Of a DNA stretch of 64,000 nt, positions 19,000 through 28,790 are shown one piece after another. Within the stretch, counting starts at the first letter, position 1. The number at the start of each line of letters is the position of its first letter. The stretch covers positions 1 to 64,000 of the forward strand of contig JAKLKU010000018.1 in the NCBI GenBank assembly GCA_023150475.1, written 5' to 3'. Under the pieces are notes generated by a model. The model was not told where the DNA came from. It saw nothing but the letters and a program-made list of their open reading frames with translations, and did no database searches. Source of the DNA: Planctomycetota bacterium. GTDB lineage: Bacteria > Planctomycetota > UBA1135 > GCA-002686595. A program made the position numbers and the translations under genes.

Positions 19000-21900
19000 A
19001 TGCCGATCCTCCCCTTCAGTGTCTTCCTCGCCGCGCTGCCGGCCCAAACGCCGGCGACTCCGCTCCAAGGTCCGCGTCCGACGCCGCTTGCGACCGGCGT
19101 CGTCGAAGCGCCCGCCGCACCCGCGGCGCCCGGCGCCGCCGCCGAGCTGCCGCCGCGCATCGCCGTGTCGCTCGACGCGCCGCCGGTGTTCGCGGCGCCG
19201 CTCGACGATCGCGCGCCGCGCGCCGGCGCAGCGCGGATCGAAGTCGGCGCCGACGGTGACCGGTTGCTCGCGCCCGCGGACGAGGATCCGCACTTCCTGA
19301 GCTTCCTCGCCGGCCGACACCATCCGCCGGTCGGTGAGCGCATCGACCCCGAGCTGCTCGCGACGATCCAACCGAGCCCGCTCGACGCGCGGCCCGCACC
19401 GGTGGTCTACGCGTTCGCGATGTTCGAGCGGCGCATCACCGCCGAGCGCACCGCGGAGCTCGAGCGCCTCGGCGCGCGCGTGCTCGGCTACCACCCGTCG
19501 AACTGCCTGAAGCTCGCGATCCCGCTCGCGGCGTTCGAAGCGGTCGCGGCGTATCCAGAGCTGCGTTGGCTCGGCGCGCCGCAGCGCTGGCAGAAGCTGC
19601 ACCCGGGACTCGCCGCGCACTCGACGACGGCGATCGACGGCGCGGTCGAGCTCGTCGTCAACGTCTACGAGTCCGATCTCGACGCCAGCGCCGAGTTCGA
19701 GCCCGTCGGCACCGTCAGCCAAATCGACGGAGGCTCTCTCGTGCCGGCGCCGACCGGCGCGACGCGCCCGATGCGCGTGCGGTCGAACGGCTGGCAAGCG
19801 CGTGCGCTCGCCGACGCCGGCGTGCTCGTCGGCGAGTACGACGACGCCGTCCGCGCGTTCCGCGTCACCGCGCCGCTCGGCCGCATCGCTGCGCTCGCCG
19901 CACTCGACTTCGTGCAGTTCGTCGAGCCCGCGTTCGAGCGCGGCCCGCTGCACGAAGAGTCGATCCCGATGATCTACTCGGACTCGACGCGCTACTTCGT
20001 GAACGGCGGCACGAGCAGCTCGGTGGTCGCCGGCCAGCTCGACAGCGGCTTCGACTTCGCGCACAGCGACTTGAACCACACGTGGGCCGCGGGTTGGGAG
20101 CTCGGTGGCACCGGCGGCGCGTGGAACGATCCGTGCGAACACGGCTCGCACGTCGCGGGCACGTTGCTCGGCAACGGCGCGACCAAGCCCGAGCGCCGCG
20201 GCAACGCGCCGGGTCTCGGTTGGGGTGGCGCCGGCCGCTTCTACAACGTCAAGGTGTCGAACGCGTGCACCAACTGGTCCGGCGCGTTGTCGACCTGGTT
20301 CGCGCCGTTCCACACGCCGTACTGGGACGGCGTCAACTCGACGCCGGTGCCGCACGTCACGAACCACTCGTGGGGCTCGAGCGTGTTCAACAACATGGGG
20401 GTGTACATCGGTCCGTACAACGGCACCGACGCGGAAGCACGCTTCCTCGACGACGAAGTCTTCTCGCGTGGCCAGATGCTCGTCTTCGCGGCCGGCAACG
20501 ACGGCTCGGGCAGCTCGACGGTCAGCGTGCAAGGTGCCGCGAAGAACGTCTTCACGGTCGGGTCCGTCAACGACTACTGGACCCCCGGAGTGAACCTGCC
20601 GGGCGAGCTCTCGGGCTTCTCGTCGCGTGGACCGACCGGCGACGGCCGCTGGAAGCCGAACGTGGTCGCGCCCGGCGACTCGATCCTTTCCGTCGACGCG
20701 AATTCCGGCAACGGTTACTCCTCGAAGTCGGGCACCAGCATGGCGGCGCCGCACGTCACCGGCGTGATCGCGCAGATGCTCGACCACTTGCCGTTCCTGA
20801 AGTACGCGCCCGAACGCGCCGCGTCGGTGCTGATGGCGACGGCGATGACCAAGGGCAACCAGACGTTGACCGTCGCGACCGAGACGCACCTCGACCTGTA
20901 CGGCGCCGGTCGAGTCGAAGCGTGGAAGGCGAACTACGGCACGTCTCAGATGGGTTGGTCGAACTGGGGCGCGTACCTGCCGGCGAACAGCTACACCTAC
21001 GCCGACTTCACCGTGTCGCCCGGCTGCACGCGGCTCGTGGTGTGCCTGAACTACTCCGATCCGCAGTGTTCGGCGGGCGCCGGGCAAGCGCTGGTCAACA
21101 ACCTCGACCTGTCGATCGACGTCGCGCCTTTCGACGCGGCGTTCAACACCGGCGACTACACGGCGCAGCAGAGTGCGCTCGACAACACCGAGATCCGCAT
21201 CCTCGACAATCCGCCCGCGGGCTCGTGGCGCTGGAAGGTCTGGCCGACCCACGCGCCGCAAGGTTCGTACTACGGCCTGACCGTGTTCGCGCAGTACGGC
21301 GACATCACGCCCGACGTGACGGTCACGGTCACGCCCGCGAAGACGTACCTGAAGCCGAACGAGTCGACCGACGTCACGGTCTCCGTCTACTCGCCGAACT
21401 ACCTGGCGTCGAACGTGGTGATCGAGTCCGACTCCCACTGGGGCTCCGGTTGGGTGTTCGGAGGCACGAAGTACCTGAACGACGGCCCGAGCGTGTCGCT
21501 CTCGCAGTTCGGCTATTACACGGAAGCGCTGCTCGGCGACATCCTGCACGGCAACAGCCGTTGGGCGACGTTCCCGGTCTACTGGGGCAGCGAGGGCCAG
21601 TGGGGCTTCGTGTCGACGGTCCGCGGCGACAACGTGCCGACCGCGAGCTCGATGGGCGTGGTCACGATCGATGGCACGCCGCCGTCGACGCCGGGCAACC
21701 TGACGTCGACGGGCACGCCGTACGTGTGGTCGCAGAACCCGTTCCTCAGCCACTTCTGGACCGCGTCGACCGACAACCTCTCGGGCGTCGCGGGTTATTC
21801 GATGTCGATCTCGCAGGACGCGCCTGCGACGCCGGACGAGTTCGTCGACACGACGGCGCTGTCGAGCTTCATGCAGTTCTCGAGCAATGCGTACCCGCAG

Positions 21901-22731
21901 TACTTCAACGTCGCGGCGGTCGACCGCTGTGGCAACGTCAGCGTCCCGAACACCTACGGGCCGTTCTACATCGACAACGATTGGCCGACGACGCTCACCG
22001 GGCTCTTCTCCGACGTGCCGGTCGGTGGCACGACGTGCGGACCGATCTCGTTCGGCTGGGACGTCGCCGCGGACTACACGTCGGGCCTCGCCGGTTACTC
22101 GGTGATGATCGACCACGATCCGCAGACGACGCCGACGGGCTCGATCGATTCCTTCACGGAGTCGTACGCGACGACTCTCGCGCCGAGCGCAGAGCCTTAC
22201 TACGCGCACGTTTCCGCGGTCGATTTCGCGGGCAACGTCGGGCTCGAAGCGAACTGGGGGCCGTTCTGGGTCGGCGCCGTGCCGTTCACGAACTTCTGCG
22301 CGACGAAGCCGCACAGCGGTGGCGGGTCGGCGACGATCTCGGCGAGCGGGTGCCCGTCGTACTCGCAAGGCGACTTGCACGTCGTCGCGCAGAACGTGCT
22401 CGGTCAGACGACCGGACGGTTGCTCTGGAGCTTGCAGCAAAACCCCGTGGCGGTCGGCGCGCGCGGCGTGTTCTCCGGTTCGGCGCTCGGCACCAAACTC
22501 TGCGTCTTCCAACCGCAGCAGCTCGGGCTGCAGGCCTCCGGCGGCACCGGCGGCGCGAGCGACGGTGCGTTCGACACGGTGCTCGACGGCGCGTTCTTCC
22601 AAGCGAACGGGCTCGTGCCCGGCACGACGGTCTACGTCCAGTACCTGTTCGCCGATGCTGGCGCGAGCGGGCCCGGCGGGCTCGCGAAGTCGGGCCAGAC
22701 CGATGCGCTCGAGTTCCAAGTGACGCCTTGA
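19000..22731 (+). CDS. Large secreted subtilisin-like (S8) serine protease with planctomycete-type C-terminal module
   Basis: 1243 residues. A short hydrophobic start (MPILPFSVFLAALPAQ) suggests export. Residues about 20-330 form an N-terminal domain without a family I recognise. The S8 catalytic set is complete: Asp348 in GQLDSGFDFAHSD, His381 in EHGSHVAGT, oxyanion Asn500 in FAAGNDGS and Ser580 in SGTSMAAPHV. A P-domain-like beta region and two related beta-sandwich repeats follow (both contain GYS-M and a YF/YAHVxAVD segment). The last 145 residues start with NFCATKPHSGG and end TDALEFQVTP. The same module ends the secreted protein at 55976-57694. It is followed by a strong terminator, so it is probably monocistronic. 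Confidence 0.92.
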   Translation: MPILPFSVFLAALPAQTPATPLQGPRPTPLATGVVEAPAAPAAPGAAAELPPRIAVSLDAPPVFAAPLDDRAPRAGAARIEVGADGDRLLAPADEDPHFLSFLAGRHHPPVGERIDPELLATIQPSPLDARPAPVVYAFAMFERRITAERTAELERLGARVLGYHPSNCLKLAIPLAAFEAVAAYPELRWLGAPQRWQKLHPGLAAHSTTAIDGAVELVVNVYESDLDASAEFEPVGTVSQIDGGSLVPAPTGATRPMRVRSNGWQARALADAGVLVGEYDDAVRAFRVTAPLGRIAALAALDFVQFVEPAFERGPLHEESIPMIYSDSTRYFVNGGTSSSVVAGQLDSGFDFAHSDLNHTWAAGWELGGTGGAWNDPCEHGSHVAGTLLGNGATKPERRGNAPGLGWGGAGRFYNVKVSNACTNWSGALSTWFAPFHTPYWDGVNSTPVPHVTNHSWGSSVFNNMGVYIGPYNGTDAEARFLDDEVFSRGQMLVFAAGNDGSGSSTVSVQGAAKNVFTVGSVNDYWTPGVNLPGELSGFSSRGPTGDGRWKPNVVAPGDSILSVDANSGNGYSSKSGTSMAAPHVTGVIAQMLDHLPFLKYAPERAASVLMATAMTKGNQTLTVATETHLDLYGAGRVEAWKANYGTSQMGWSNWGAYLPANSYTYADFTVSPGCTRLVVCLNYSDPQCSAGAGQALVNNLDLSIDVAPFDAAFNTGDYTAQQSALDNTEIRILDNPPAGSWRWKVWPTHAPQGSYYGLTVFAQYGDITPDVTVTVTPAKTYLKPNESTDVTVSVYSPNYLASNVVIESDSHWGSGWVFGGTKYLNDGPSVSLSQFGYYTEALLGDILHGNSRWATFPVYWGSEGQWGFVSTVRGDNVPTASSMGVVTIDGTPPSTPGNLTSTGTPYVWSQNPFLSHFWTASTDNLSGVAGYSMSISQDAPATPDEFVDTTALSSFMQFSSNAYPQYFNVAAVDRCGNVSVPNTYGPFYIDNDWPTTLTGLFSDVPVGGTTCGPISFGWDVAADYTSGLAGYSVMIDHDPQTTPTGSIDSFTESYATTLAPSAEPYYAHVSAVDFAGNVGLEANWGPFWVGAVPFTNFCATKPHSGGGSATISASGCPSYSQGDLHVVAQNVLGQTTGRLLWSLQQNPVAVGARGVFSGSALGTKLCVFQPQQLGLQASGGTGGASDGAFDTVLDGAFFQANGLVPGTTVYVQYLFADAGASGPGGLAKSGQTDALEFQVTP

Positions 22732-22742
22732 GCGTCGGCACG

Positions 22743-22810
22743 GACGCCCCGCAGCTCCTTGGGGCGTCGCTTCGATCCGCGGCGGCGAACGTCTGGACGT
22801 TCGCCGCCGC
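22743..22810 (+). terminator. Tandem hairpins after the protease gene
   Basis: Two perfect hairpins follow the stop codon: GACGCCCC/GGGGCGTC (22743-22768), and a 15-bp stem at 22779-22793/22796-22810 with a two-base turn, followed by CGTTTCG. The second would be very stable as RNA and separates the protease from selA. Confidence 0.75.
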
Positions 22811-22884
22811 CGTTTCGTGACCGAACGCCGACATCGTTCGGCACGGGCTTGTCGGAGCCCGGCAAGCCGCGCCACACTGCGGCG

Positions 22885-24309
22885 ATGAGCGAACGAACGA
22901 ACGACGCGTCGCGACGAGAGCTCCTGCGCAGTCTGCCGAGCGTCGACGAAGCGTTGCAGCGGCCCGAAGTGCGCGGATTCGCGGCGAGCGTCGAGCCGCA
23001 ACTGCTGGTCGAGTTCGTACGCCATGCACTCGAAGCTCTGAGGCGGCGGCTGAAGAGCGACATGGACCCCGCCGCGGCGCGCGCGGCGCTCGACGGTTCC
23101 GCGTGGCTCGCCGACGTCGAACGTGCGATCGCCGAGGAGCATCGTGCGCGGACGGCGCGTGTCGTCAACGCGACCGGGGTCGTGTTGCACACCGGGCTCG
23201 GACGCGCGCCGGTGCATCCCGACGTCGCGGCTCGCATGGCCGAAGCCGCGCGTTCGTACCTGACCCTCGAAATCGACCGCGAGAGCGGCGAGCGCGGGCA
23301 ACGCGATGCGCGGGTCGGCGTGCTCGTCGCGCGGCTGCTCGGTTGCGACGCCGCGATCGCGGTCAACAACAACGCGGCGGCCGTGGTGCTCGCGCTCTCC
23401 GGCCTCGCGCGCGGCAAGGAGACGATCCTCTCGCGCGGCGAGCTCGTCGAGATCGGCGGCGCGTTCCGCATGCCCGACGTGATGGCGGCGGCGGGGACGA
23501 AGCTCGTCGAAGTCGGCACGACCAACCGCACGCGGATCGCCGACTACCGCGCGGCGCTCTCGCCGGCGACGGCGCTCCTGCTCAAGGTGCACACGTCGAA
23601 CTACCGCGTGCGCGGCTTCACCGAGGAAGCGTCGCTCGCGGAGCTCGCCGCGCTCGGCCGCGAGTTCGGCGTCGCGACGTGTTTCGACGTCGGTTCGGGT
23701 CGCATCGACGCGCCCTTGGCCGAGCCGCTCGGCATGCTCGGCGACGAACCCGACGTGCGGGCGGCGCTCGCGAGCGGCGTCGACGTCGTCACGTTCTCGG
23801 GCGACAAACTGCTCGGCGCGCCGCAAGCGGGGATCCTCGCGGGCCGCGCCGGGATCATCGCGCGGTTGCGCAAGAGCCCGCTGTATCGCGCGATGCGCCT
23901 CGACAAGGTCACGTTGGTCGGCCTCGAAGCGACGCTCGAGCTCCACGCGAGCGGTCGCGGCGACGACGTGCCGACGCGAGCGATGCTGCGGACGGCGCCG
24001 GGCGAACTCGCGCGCACCGCCGAACGCCTCGCCGGGATCCTCCGCGGCTTGCCGGAGTTCGCGGTCGACGTGCGAGCTTCGACGTCGCAGACCGGCAGCG
24101 GCAGCGCGCCCGACGTCTTCCTGCCGACGACCGTCGTGCGGATCCGGCACGCTCGGCTCGGCGCGGCGGCGCTTGCGCGGGCGTTGCGGCTCGGCGAGCC
24201 GCCGGTGTTCGCCCGCGTCGAGGACGACTGCGTGCTGCTCGACCCGCGCACGTTGCTCGCGGGCGACGACGAGCGTCTGGTCGCCGCGTTCCGCGCGCTC
24301 GGGGCCTAG
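22885..24309 (+). CDS. selA: L-seryl-tRNA(Sec) selenium transferase SelA
   Basis: 474 residues, close to the 463 of E. coli SelA. It is a fold-type I PLP enzyme that converts seryl-tRNA(Sec) to selenocysteyl-tRNA(Sec) using selenophosphate. The SelA-specific landmarks are RRELLRSLPSVDEAL near the N-terminus, VVNATGVVLHTGLGRAP, AIAVNNNAAAVVL, and the PLP lysine Lys308 in FSGDKLLGAPQAGIL. The ATG at 22885 gives the family's N-terminus. The selenophosphate donor selD lies about 4.5 kb downstream and the cognate tRNA about 8 kb downstream. Confidence 0.95.
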   Translation: MSERTNDASRRELLRSLPSVDEALQRPEVRGFAASVEPQLLVEFVRHALEALRRRLKSDMDPAAARAALDGSAWLADVERAIAEEHRARTARVVNATGVVLHTGLGRAPVHPDVAARMAEAARSYLTLEIDRESGERGQRDARVGVLVARLLGCDAAIAVNNNAAAVVLALSGLARGKETILSRGELVEIGGAFRMPDVMAAAGTKLVEVGTTNRTRIADYRAALSPATALLLKVHTSNYRVRGFTEEASLAELAALGREFGVATCFDVGSGRIDAPLAEPLGMLGDEPDVRAALASGVDVVTFSGDKLLGAPQAGILAGRAGIIARLRKSPLYRAMRLDKVTLVGLEATLELHASGRGDDVPTRAMLRTAPGELARTAERLAGILRGLPEFAVDVRASTSQTGSGSAPDVFLPTTVVRIRHARLGAAALARALRLGEPPVFARVEDDCVLLDPRTLLAGDDERLVAAFRALGA

Positions 24310-24366
24310 AAGAAATCACGAAGTTCCGCGAAGGGGCCGGCCGCTTCGCGACACGGGAGGGCGCCG

Positions 24367-25308
24367 ATGCAGCAAGTCAACCGGATCGAAGTCGAGTCCT
24401 TGGTCAAACGCTACGGCGACCTGCTCGCGGTCGACGGAGTGAGTTTCGTCGCCGAGCCCGGCGCGATCTTCGGGCTGCTCGGCCCGAACGGCGCGGGCAA
24501 GTCGACGACGATCGGCTGCATCAGCGGGCTCGTCGAGCCGAGTTCCGGCGCCGTGCGCGTGCTCGGTCACGACGTGCGCAGCGCGCCGCGGCTCGCGCGC
24601 GAGAAGCTCGGGATCGTGCCGCAGGAGCTCGCGATCTACGAGGACCTCTCCGCCGCGGAGAACCTCGAGTACTGGGGCGCCGCGTGGGGGCTCTCCGGTG
24701 CGCCGCTGCGTGCGCGCACCGGCGAAGTGCTCGCCGCGATCGGCCTCGGCGACCGCGCCAAGGAGCCGACCAAGCGCTTCTCCGGCGGCATGAAGCGCCG
24801 GCTCAACTTCGGCTGCGGCATCGTGCATCGGCCGAAGGTGCTCCTGCTCGACGAACCGACGGTCGGCGTCGATCCGCAGTCGCGCGTCAAGTTGCTCGAC
24901 CTCGTGCGCGCGGAAGCGGCGGCGGGGACCTGTGTGCTCTACACGACGCACTACATGGAGGAAGCCGAGAGCCTCTGTTCGCGGCTCGCGATCCTCGACC
25001 ACGGCAAGATCCTCGCCGCGGGCACGCTCGACGAACTGCGCGCGTCGCTCGGCGAGCGGGATCTCGTCGATTTCCTCGGCCGTTTCGACGTCGAACGGGC
25101 GCGCGGCGCGCTCGCCGGACTCACCGGCGTCGAACTCGTCGCGGCGAGCGAAGCCGAACTCGCGCTCGCGTGCGCCGAGGGCACCAAACGTCTACCGCAG
25201 CTCCTCGCCGCGCTGAACGGCGCAGGCGACGTGCGCGAAGTGAAACTCCGCCGGCCGAGCCTCGAGAGTCTCTTCATCAAACTCACCGGCAAGGAACTGC
25301 GCGAATGA
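24367..25308 (+). CDS. ABC transporter ATP-binding protein (ABC-2 export type)
   Basis: 313 residues. Walker A is GPNGAGKSTT, the signature is KRFSGGMKRRL, Walker B is KVLLLDEPTVGVD, and the switch region TTHYMEEAESLCSR is typical of DRA/CcmA-like exporters. A C-terminal extension of about 85 residues is usual for this subgroup. Its stop overlaps the next ATG as ATGA, so it is coupled to the two permease genes. The substrate is unknown; location between selA and selD does not by itself imply selenium transport. Confidence 0.95.
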   Translation: MQQVNRIEVESLVKRYGDLLAVDGVSFVAEPGAIFGLLGPNGAGKSTTIGCISGLVEPSSGAVRVLGHDVRSAPRLAREKLGIVPQELAIYEDLSAAENLEYWGAAWGLSGAPLRARTGEVLAAIGLGDRAKEPTKRFSGGMKRRLNFGCGIVHRPKVLLLDEPTVGVDPQSRVKLLDLVRAEAAAGTCVLYTTHYMEEAESLCSRLAILDHGKILAAGTLDELRASLGERDLVDFLGRFDVERARGALAGLTGVELVAASEAELALACAEGTKRLPQLLAALNGAGDVREVKLRRPSLESLFIKLTGKELRE

Positions 25309-26546
25309 ACCGGCTCTTCGTCGCGACGCTCGTCAAGGACGTGCGCGAACGGCTGCGGGACCCCGCGGCGCTCGGGCTCTGGCTCGGCATCCCGCTCGTG
25401 ATCGGCGTGTTGATGTCGCTCGGCATGGGGGGCTCGAGCGGTCCGAAGCCGAAGTCGCCGCTCTACGTCGTCGACCACGACGAATCGCCGCCCTCACAGT
25501 TCGTCGCGAACGCGTTCGGCTTCGGCCCCTTCGGCGAGTTCTTCGAAGTGTCGTCGCCGACCGAAGCGGAAGCGCGCGCCAAGCTCGCCGACGACGAAGG
25601 CAGTGCGCTGATCGTGATTCCCGAAGGCTTCGGCGCCGCCTTGTGGCGCGACGAGCCTACCGAGCTCCAGCTCGTGACGAATCCGGCGCAACGCATCCTG
25701 CCCGGCATCGTCGAGGAAACGCTCGAGATCGTGCCCGATCTCGTCTTCTACGCGCATCGCCTGGTCGGCGAGGAACTGCGCGAGCGCTTCGAGTCGTTCG
25801 ACGAACGCGAACCGACCGACGCGGACTACGTCGCGATCGGTCTCGAGATCGGTCACGACGTCGAGCGCTTCCAGAAGTTCCTGCTGCCGCCGGTGTTGAA
25901 GCTCGCGTCGGCCGAGGCGCAACCGAGCTCGTCGAAACGCTCGGTCTCGTTCGGCGGCGCGTTCTTCCCGTCGCTCTTGTTCATGTCGCTGATCTTCATG
26001 GCGAGCGGCTGCGCCGAGGAACTGTGGAAGGAGAAGCGCCAAGGCACGCTGCGGCGGCTCGTCGCGAATCCGTGCGGACTCGCGGGCTTCCTCGGTGGCA
26101 AGCTCGTCGGCGCGCTCGCCGTCGCGACGGGCGTCGGAACGCTCGGGTTGCTGCTCGGTTGGGCGGCGTTCGACCTCGAGCCGACGCGGCTGCCGCTCGC
26201 GCTCGTGTGGGCGGTCGGCGGCGCCGGACTCTTCTGGTGCCTCTTCGCGCTCGTGCAGGTGCTGAGCACGAGCGAGCGCGCCGCGAACGTGATCGGCAAC
26301 ATGATCCTGTTCCCGCTCCTGATGCTCGGTGGCACGTTCTTCCCGTTCGACGTCATGCCGGGCTGGATGCAGGCGATCGGGCGCTTCACGCCGAACGGTT
26401 GGCTCGTGCTGCGGTTCCGCGAGCTCGTCGACGGACCGGCGAGCACGGGCGCCGTGCTCGGCGCGTTCGCGCTGCTCCTCGTGTTGCTCGCGGCGGCGTT
26501 CGCACTCGCGTTGCAGCGCTTCTCGGCCCGTTTCGTGCGGAGCTAG
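25305..26546 (+). CDS. ABC-2 type permease (first subunit)
   Basis: 413 residues. One N-terminal membrane helix (LGLWLGIPLVIGVLMSLG) is followed by a large soluble domain of about 190 residues and five or six C-terminal helices (for example FFPSLLFMSLIFMASGCAEE and NMILFPLLMLGGTFFPFDVM). The motif EELWKEKRQGTLRRLVANP is the ABC-2 coupling segment. It overlaps the ATPase by four bases and is followed after three bases by a second permease, suggesting a heterodimeric exporter. Confidence 0.92.
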   Translation: MNRLFVATLVKDVRERLRDPAALGLWLGIPLVIGVLMSLGMGGSSGPKPKSPLYVVDHDESPPSQFVANAFGFGPFGEFFEVSSPTEAEARAKLADDEGSALIVIPEGFGAALWRDEPTELQLVTNPAQRILPGIVEETLEIVPDLVFYAHRLVGEELRERFESFDEREPTDADYVAIGLEIGHDVERFQKFLLPPVLKLASAEAQPSSSKRSVSFGGAFFPSLLFMSLIFMASGCAEELWKEKRQGTLRRLVANPCGLAGFLGGKLVGALAVATGVGTLGLLLGWAAFDLEPTRLPLALVWAVGGAGLFWCLFALVQVLSTSERAANVIGNMILFPLLMLGGTFFPFDVMPGWMQAIGRFTPNGWLVLRFRELVDGPASTGAVLGAFALLLVLLAAAFALALQRFSARFVRS

Positions 26547-26549
26547 CCG

Positions 26550-27689
26550 ATGTCCAAGCGTGCCCTCGACCTCGCCCGGCGCGAACTCCGGATGATGCTC
26601 TCGCAGCGCGAGACCCTGGTGTGGGTCTTCGTGATGCCGATCGTGTTCTTCTTCTTCATCGGCACGATCAGCGGCGGCTTCGGCAAGTCGGGCGGTGTCG
26701 AGAAGGATCGTCTCGGGCTCGTCGCGCCCTCTGGCGCAGGCGCGCTCGCCGACGAACTCGAGCGTAGGCTCGCGGGACTCGAATACGTGGTCGTGCGCGG
26801 CAGCGGCGCGGAGGAGGACTTTCCGACGCTGCGGCTGACGCTTCCCGAGCGGTTCACCGAGCGGGTGCTCGCCGGCGAGCAGCAGGAGCTCGCGCTCACG
26901 ACGCCGAGTTCGACCTCCAGCGCTCGGTACCACGAAGTACGCGTCGGCCGGGCCGTCTACGGCTTGCTCGCGGACCTCGTCGCGTCGGTCGACGACGCGG
27001 GCGCGGTCGACCTCGCGGCACTCGATGCCTCGCGCGGCTTGCCGCGCAACGTCAAGCTCTCGATCACGGCCGCCGGCAAGGCCAAGGTGCCGCCGCAGGG
27101 CTTCCAACAAGCGGTGCCCGGCACGATGGTGATGTTCACGCTGATCGTGCTGCTGACGAGCGGCGCGGTGCTGCTCGTGATGGAGCGCGAACAAGGCTTG
27201 TTGCGGCGGCTCGCGTCCGCGCCGCTCTCGCGCGGCGAGATCGTCTTCGCGAAATGGGCGTCGCGCATGGGGCTCGCCGTCGTGCAGCTCGGCTTCGCGA
27301 TGTCGGTGGGGAAGCTCGGCTTCCGCGTCGACTGGGGGCCCGACCTCCCGATGGTGCTCGCGTGCCTGTTCGGTTGGGCGTCGCTCTGCGCGGCGCTTGC
27401 GATCCTGCTCGGCAGCCTGGCGCGGAGCATCGGGCAGGCCGTCGCCATCGGCGTGCTCGCGTCGAACGTGCTCGCGGCGCTCGGCGGCTGCTGGTGGCCG
27501 ATCGAGATCGTGCCGCGGTGGATGCAGGAGCTCGCGCTCTGTCTGCCGACCGGTTGGACGATGGACGCGTTGCACCGCTTGATGGTGTTCCAGAACGGCG
27601 CGGCGGACGCACTGGTGAACCTCGTGCTGCTCTGTGTCGCCGCGCTCGTCGCCGGCGTCGGCGCGACGCGCGTGTTTCGCTACCAGTGA
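26550..27689 (+). CDS. ABC-2 type permease (second subunit)
   Basis: 379 residues with the same plan as its upstream neighbour: TM1 (VWVFVMPIVFFFFIGTISG), a soluble loop of about 160 residues and a C-terminal helical half containing LVMEREQGLLRRLASAPLS and GGCWWPIEIVPRWMQELAL. It starts three bases after the first permease stop. Together with the ATPase it completes an ABC-2 exporter with two different permeases. Substrate unknown. Confidence 0.92.
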   Translation: MSKRALDLARRELRMMLSQRETLVWVFVMPIVFFFFIGTISGGFGKSGGVEKDRLGLVAPSGAGALADELERRLAGLEYVVVRGSGAEEDFPTLRLTLPERFTERVLAGEQQELALTTPSSTSSARYHEVRVGRAVYGLLADLVASVDDAGAVDLAALDASRGLPRNVKLSITAAGKAKVPPQGFQQAVPGTMVMFTLIVLLTSGAVLLVMEREQGLLRRLASAPLSRGEIVFAKWASRMGLAVVQLGFAMSVGKLGFRVDWGPDLPMVLACLFGWASLCAALAILLGSLARSIGQAVAIGVLASNVLAALGGCWWPIEIVPRWMQELALCLPTGWTMDALHRLMVFQNGAADALVNLVLLCVAALVAGVGATRVFRYQ

Positions 27690-27782
27690 GTCGGCGCGCT
27701 TCGCGTGACCGTGCGACGCACTTCGCGCGGCTGACCCCGCTCGCCGCGGCTCGATGGCGCGCTATCGTCTAGATTACCCACC

Positions 27783-28736
27783 ATGTCCCGCAGCGCTCGC
27801 AGACTCGCAGCACTCTTGGTGGGCCTCGCGGTCGCGGCCCTGTTCGTCGAAGGCAGCGTCCGGCTGGTGCAGCTCTACCGGATCCCTGAGCGGGTTTCGG
27901 AGAAGTCGATCGACTGGGCGGCGCGCGAGCGCAATTCGCGCGGTTTCCACGACCTCGAATGGTCGCGCGAGAAACCGCCGGGCACGTGGCGGCTCGTCGT
28001 GCTCGGCGATTCGTTCACGATGGGCCAGTGGATCCCGCGCGAGCAGAACTTCGTGACGCGGCTAGGCGCGGAGCTCGGCGCTCACGGCAAGCGCGTCGAG
28101 ACGATGAACGTCGCGCTCGGCGGCGCGGACACGGCGGACGAGCTACGGCTCCTCGAAACCGTCGGGCTCGACTACGCGCCGGACGCGGTGTTGCTCGTCT
28201 TCTTCCTGAACGACGCGACGCACCTCGATTCGAACCCGCTGATGGTGAAGAAGATCCACGAAGAGCTCGCGCGTCCGCCGGAGGGACTCGCGCGGATCTC
28301 GGCGGCGTGGGAGCTCCTCGAACGCTCGCGCCGCGAGCGCGCGGTCACGGAGACGACCGTCGCCGACTACTTGGCGTCGTTCCGCGGCCGGCCCGAGCAG
28401 CGCGCGGCGTGGGACGAATGTCGGCGTGCGTTGACGGCGCTCGCCGAGCTCTGCCGGTCGCGCGGCCTGCCGCTCGGCGTCGTGATCTTCCCGATGCTGA
28501 TGGAGCTCGAAGCGGAGCGCGAGCATCCGTTCACCGAGCTCTACGACGAAGTCGAAGCGCACTGCAAGAGCCTCGGCCTCCCGGTCCTCCAACTGCTGCC
28601 GGTCTTCCGTGGACGCTCCGCGCCCGCGCTGTGGGTCGCGCCCGACGACGCGCATCCGAACGCGACGGCGAACGGCCTCGTCGTGCCTGCGCTCCTCGAG
28701 TTCGTCGAAGCCCACGGACTCGCGCCGCGAGACTGA
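27783..28736 (+). CDS. SGNH/GDSL-type hydrolase, membrane-anchored or secreted
   Basis: 317 residues. An N-terminal hydrophobic helix (RRLAALLVGLAVAALFVEGS) would anchor or export it. The catalytic blocks of the SGNH fold are visible: block I VVLGDSFTMGQ (Ser), a Gly in ALGGADTADE, Asn in FFLNDATHLD, and the C-terminal D-x-x-H of APDDAHPNATAN. Such enzymes hydrolyse esters, often on surface glycans or lipids; the substrate cannot be read. A TAGATT box seven bases before the ATG suggests its own leaderless promoter. Confidence 0.88.
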   Translation: MSRSARRLAALLVGLAVAALFVEGSVRLVQLYRIPERVSEKSIDWAARERNSRGFHDLEWSREKPPGTWRLVVLGDSFTMGQWIPREQNFVTRLGAELGAHGKRVETMNVALGGADTADELRLLETVGLDYAPDAVLLVFFLNDATHLDSNPLMVKKIHEELARPPEGLARISAAWELLERSRRERAVTETTVADYLASFRGRPEQRAAWDECRRALTALAELCRSRGLPLGVVIFPMLMELEAEREHPFTELYDEVEAHCKSLGLPVLQLLPVFRGRSAPALWVAPDDAHPNATANGLVVPALLEFVEAHGLAPRD

Positions 28737-28751
28737 GCGCGTTCCGCGGCG

Positions 28752-28780
28752 TTGGGCCGGCGCGCGCCGAGCGGTAGACT
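28752..28780 (+). promoter_or_regulatory. Promoter of selD
   Basis: TTGGGC (28752-28757) and TAGACT (28775-28780) are separated by exactly 17 bases and lie just before selD, whose ATG is at 28791. Transcription would start within a few bases of the ATG, so the mRNA would have almost no leader. Confidence 0.65.
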
Positions 28781-28790
28781 CGCCCGCCGC

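Noticed and set aside
18334..24150. A very long open frame on the minus strand (over 1900 codons)
   Set aside because: It is antisense to the protease, selA and part of the kinase, consists of Arg/Glu/Asp/Val-rich text without domains, and arises from the codon bias of the true genes.
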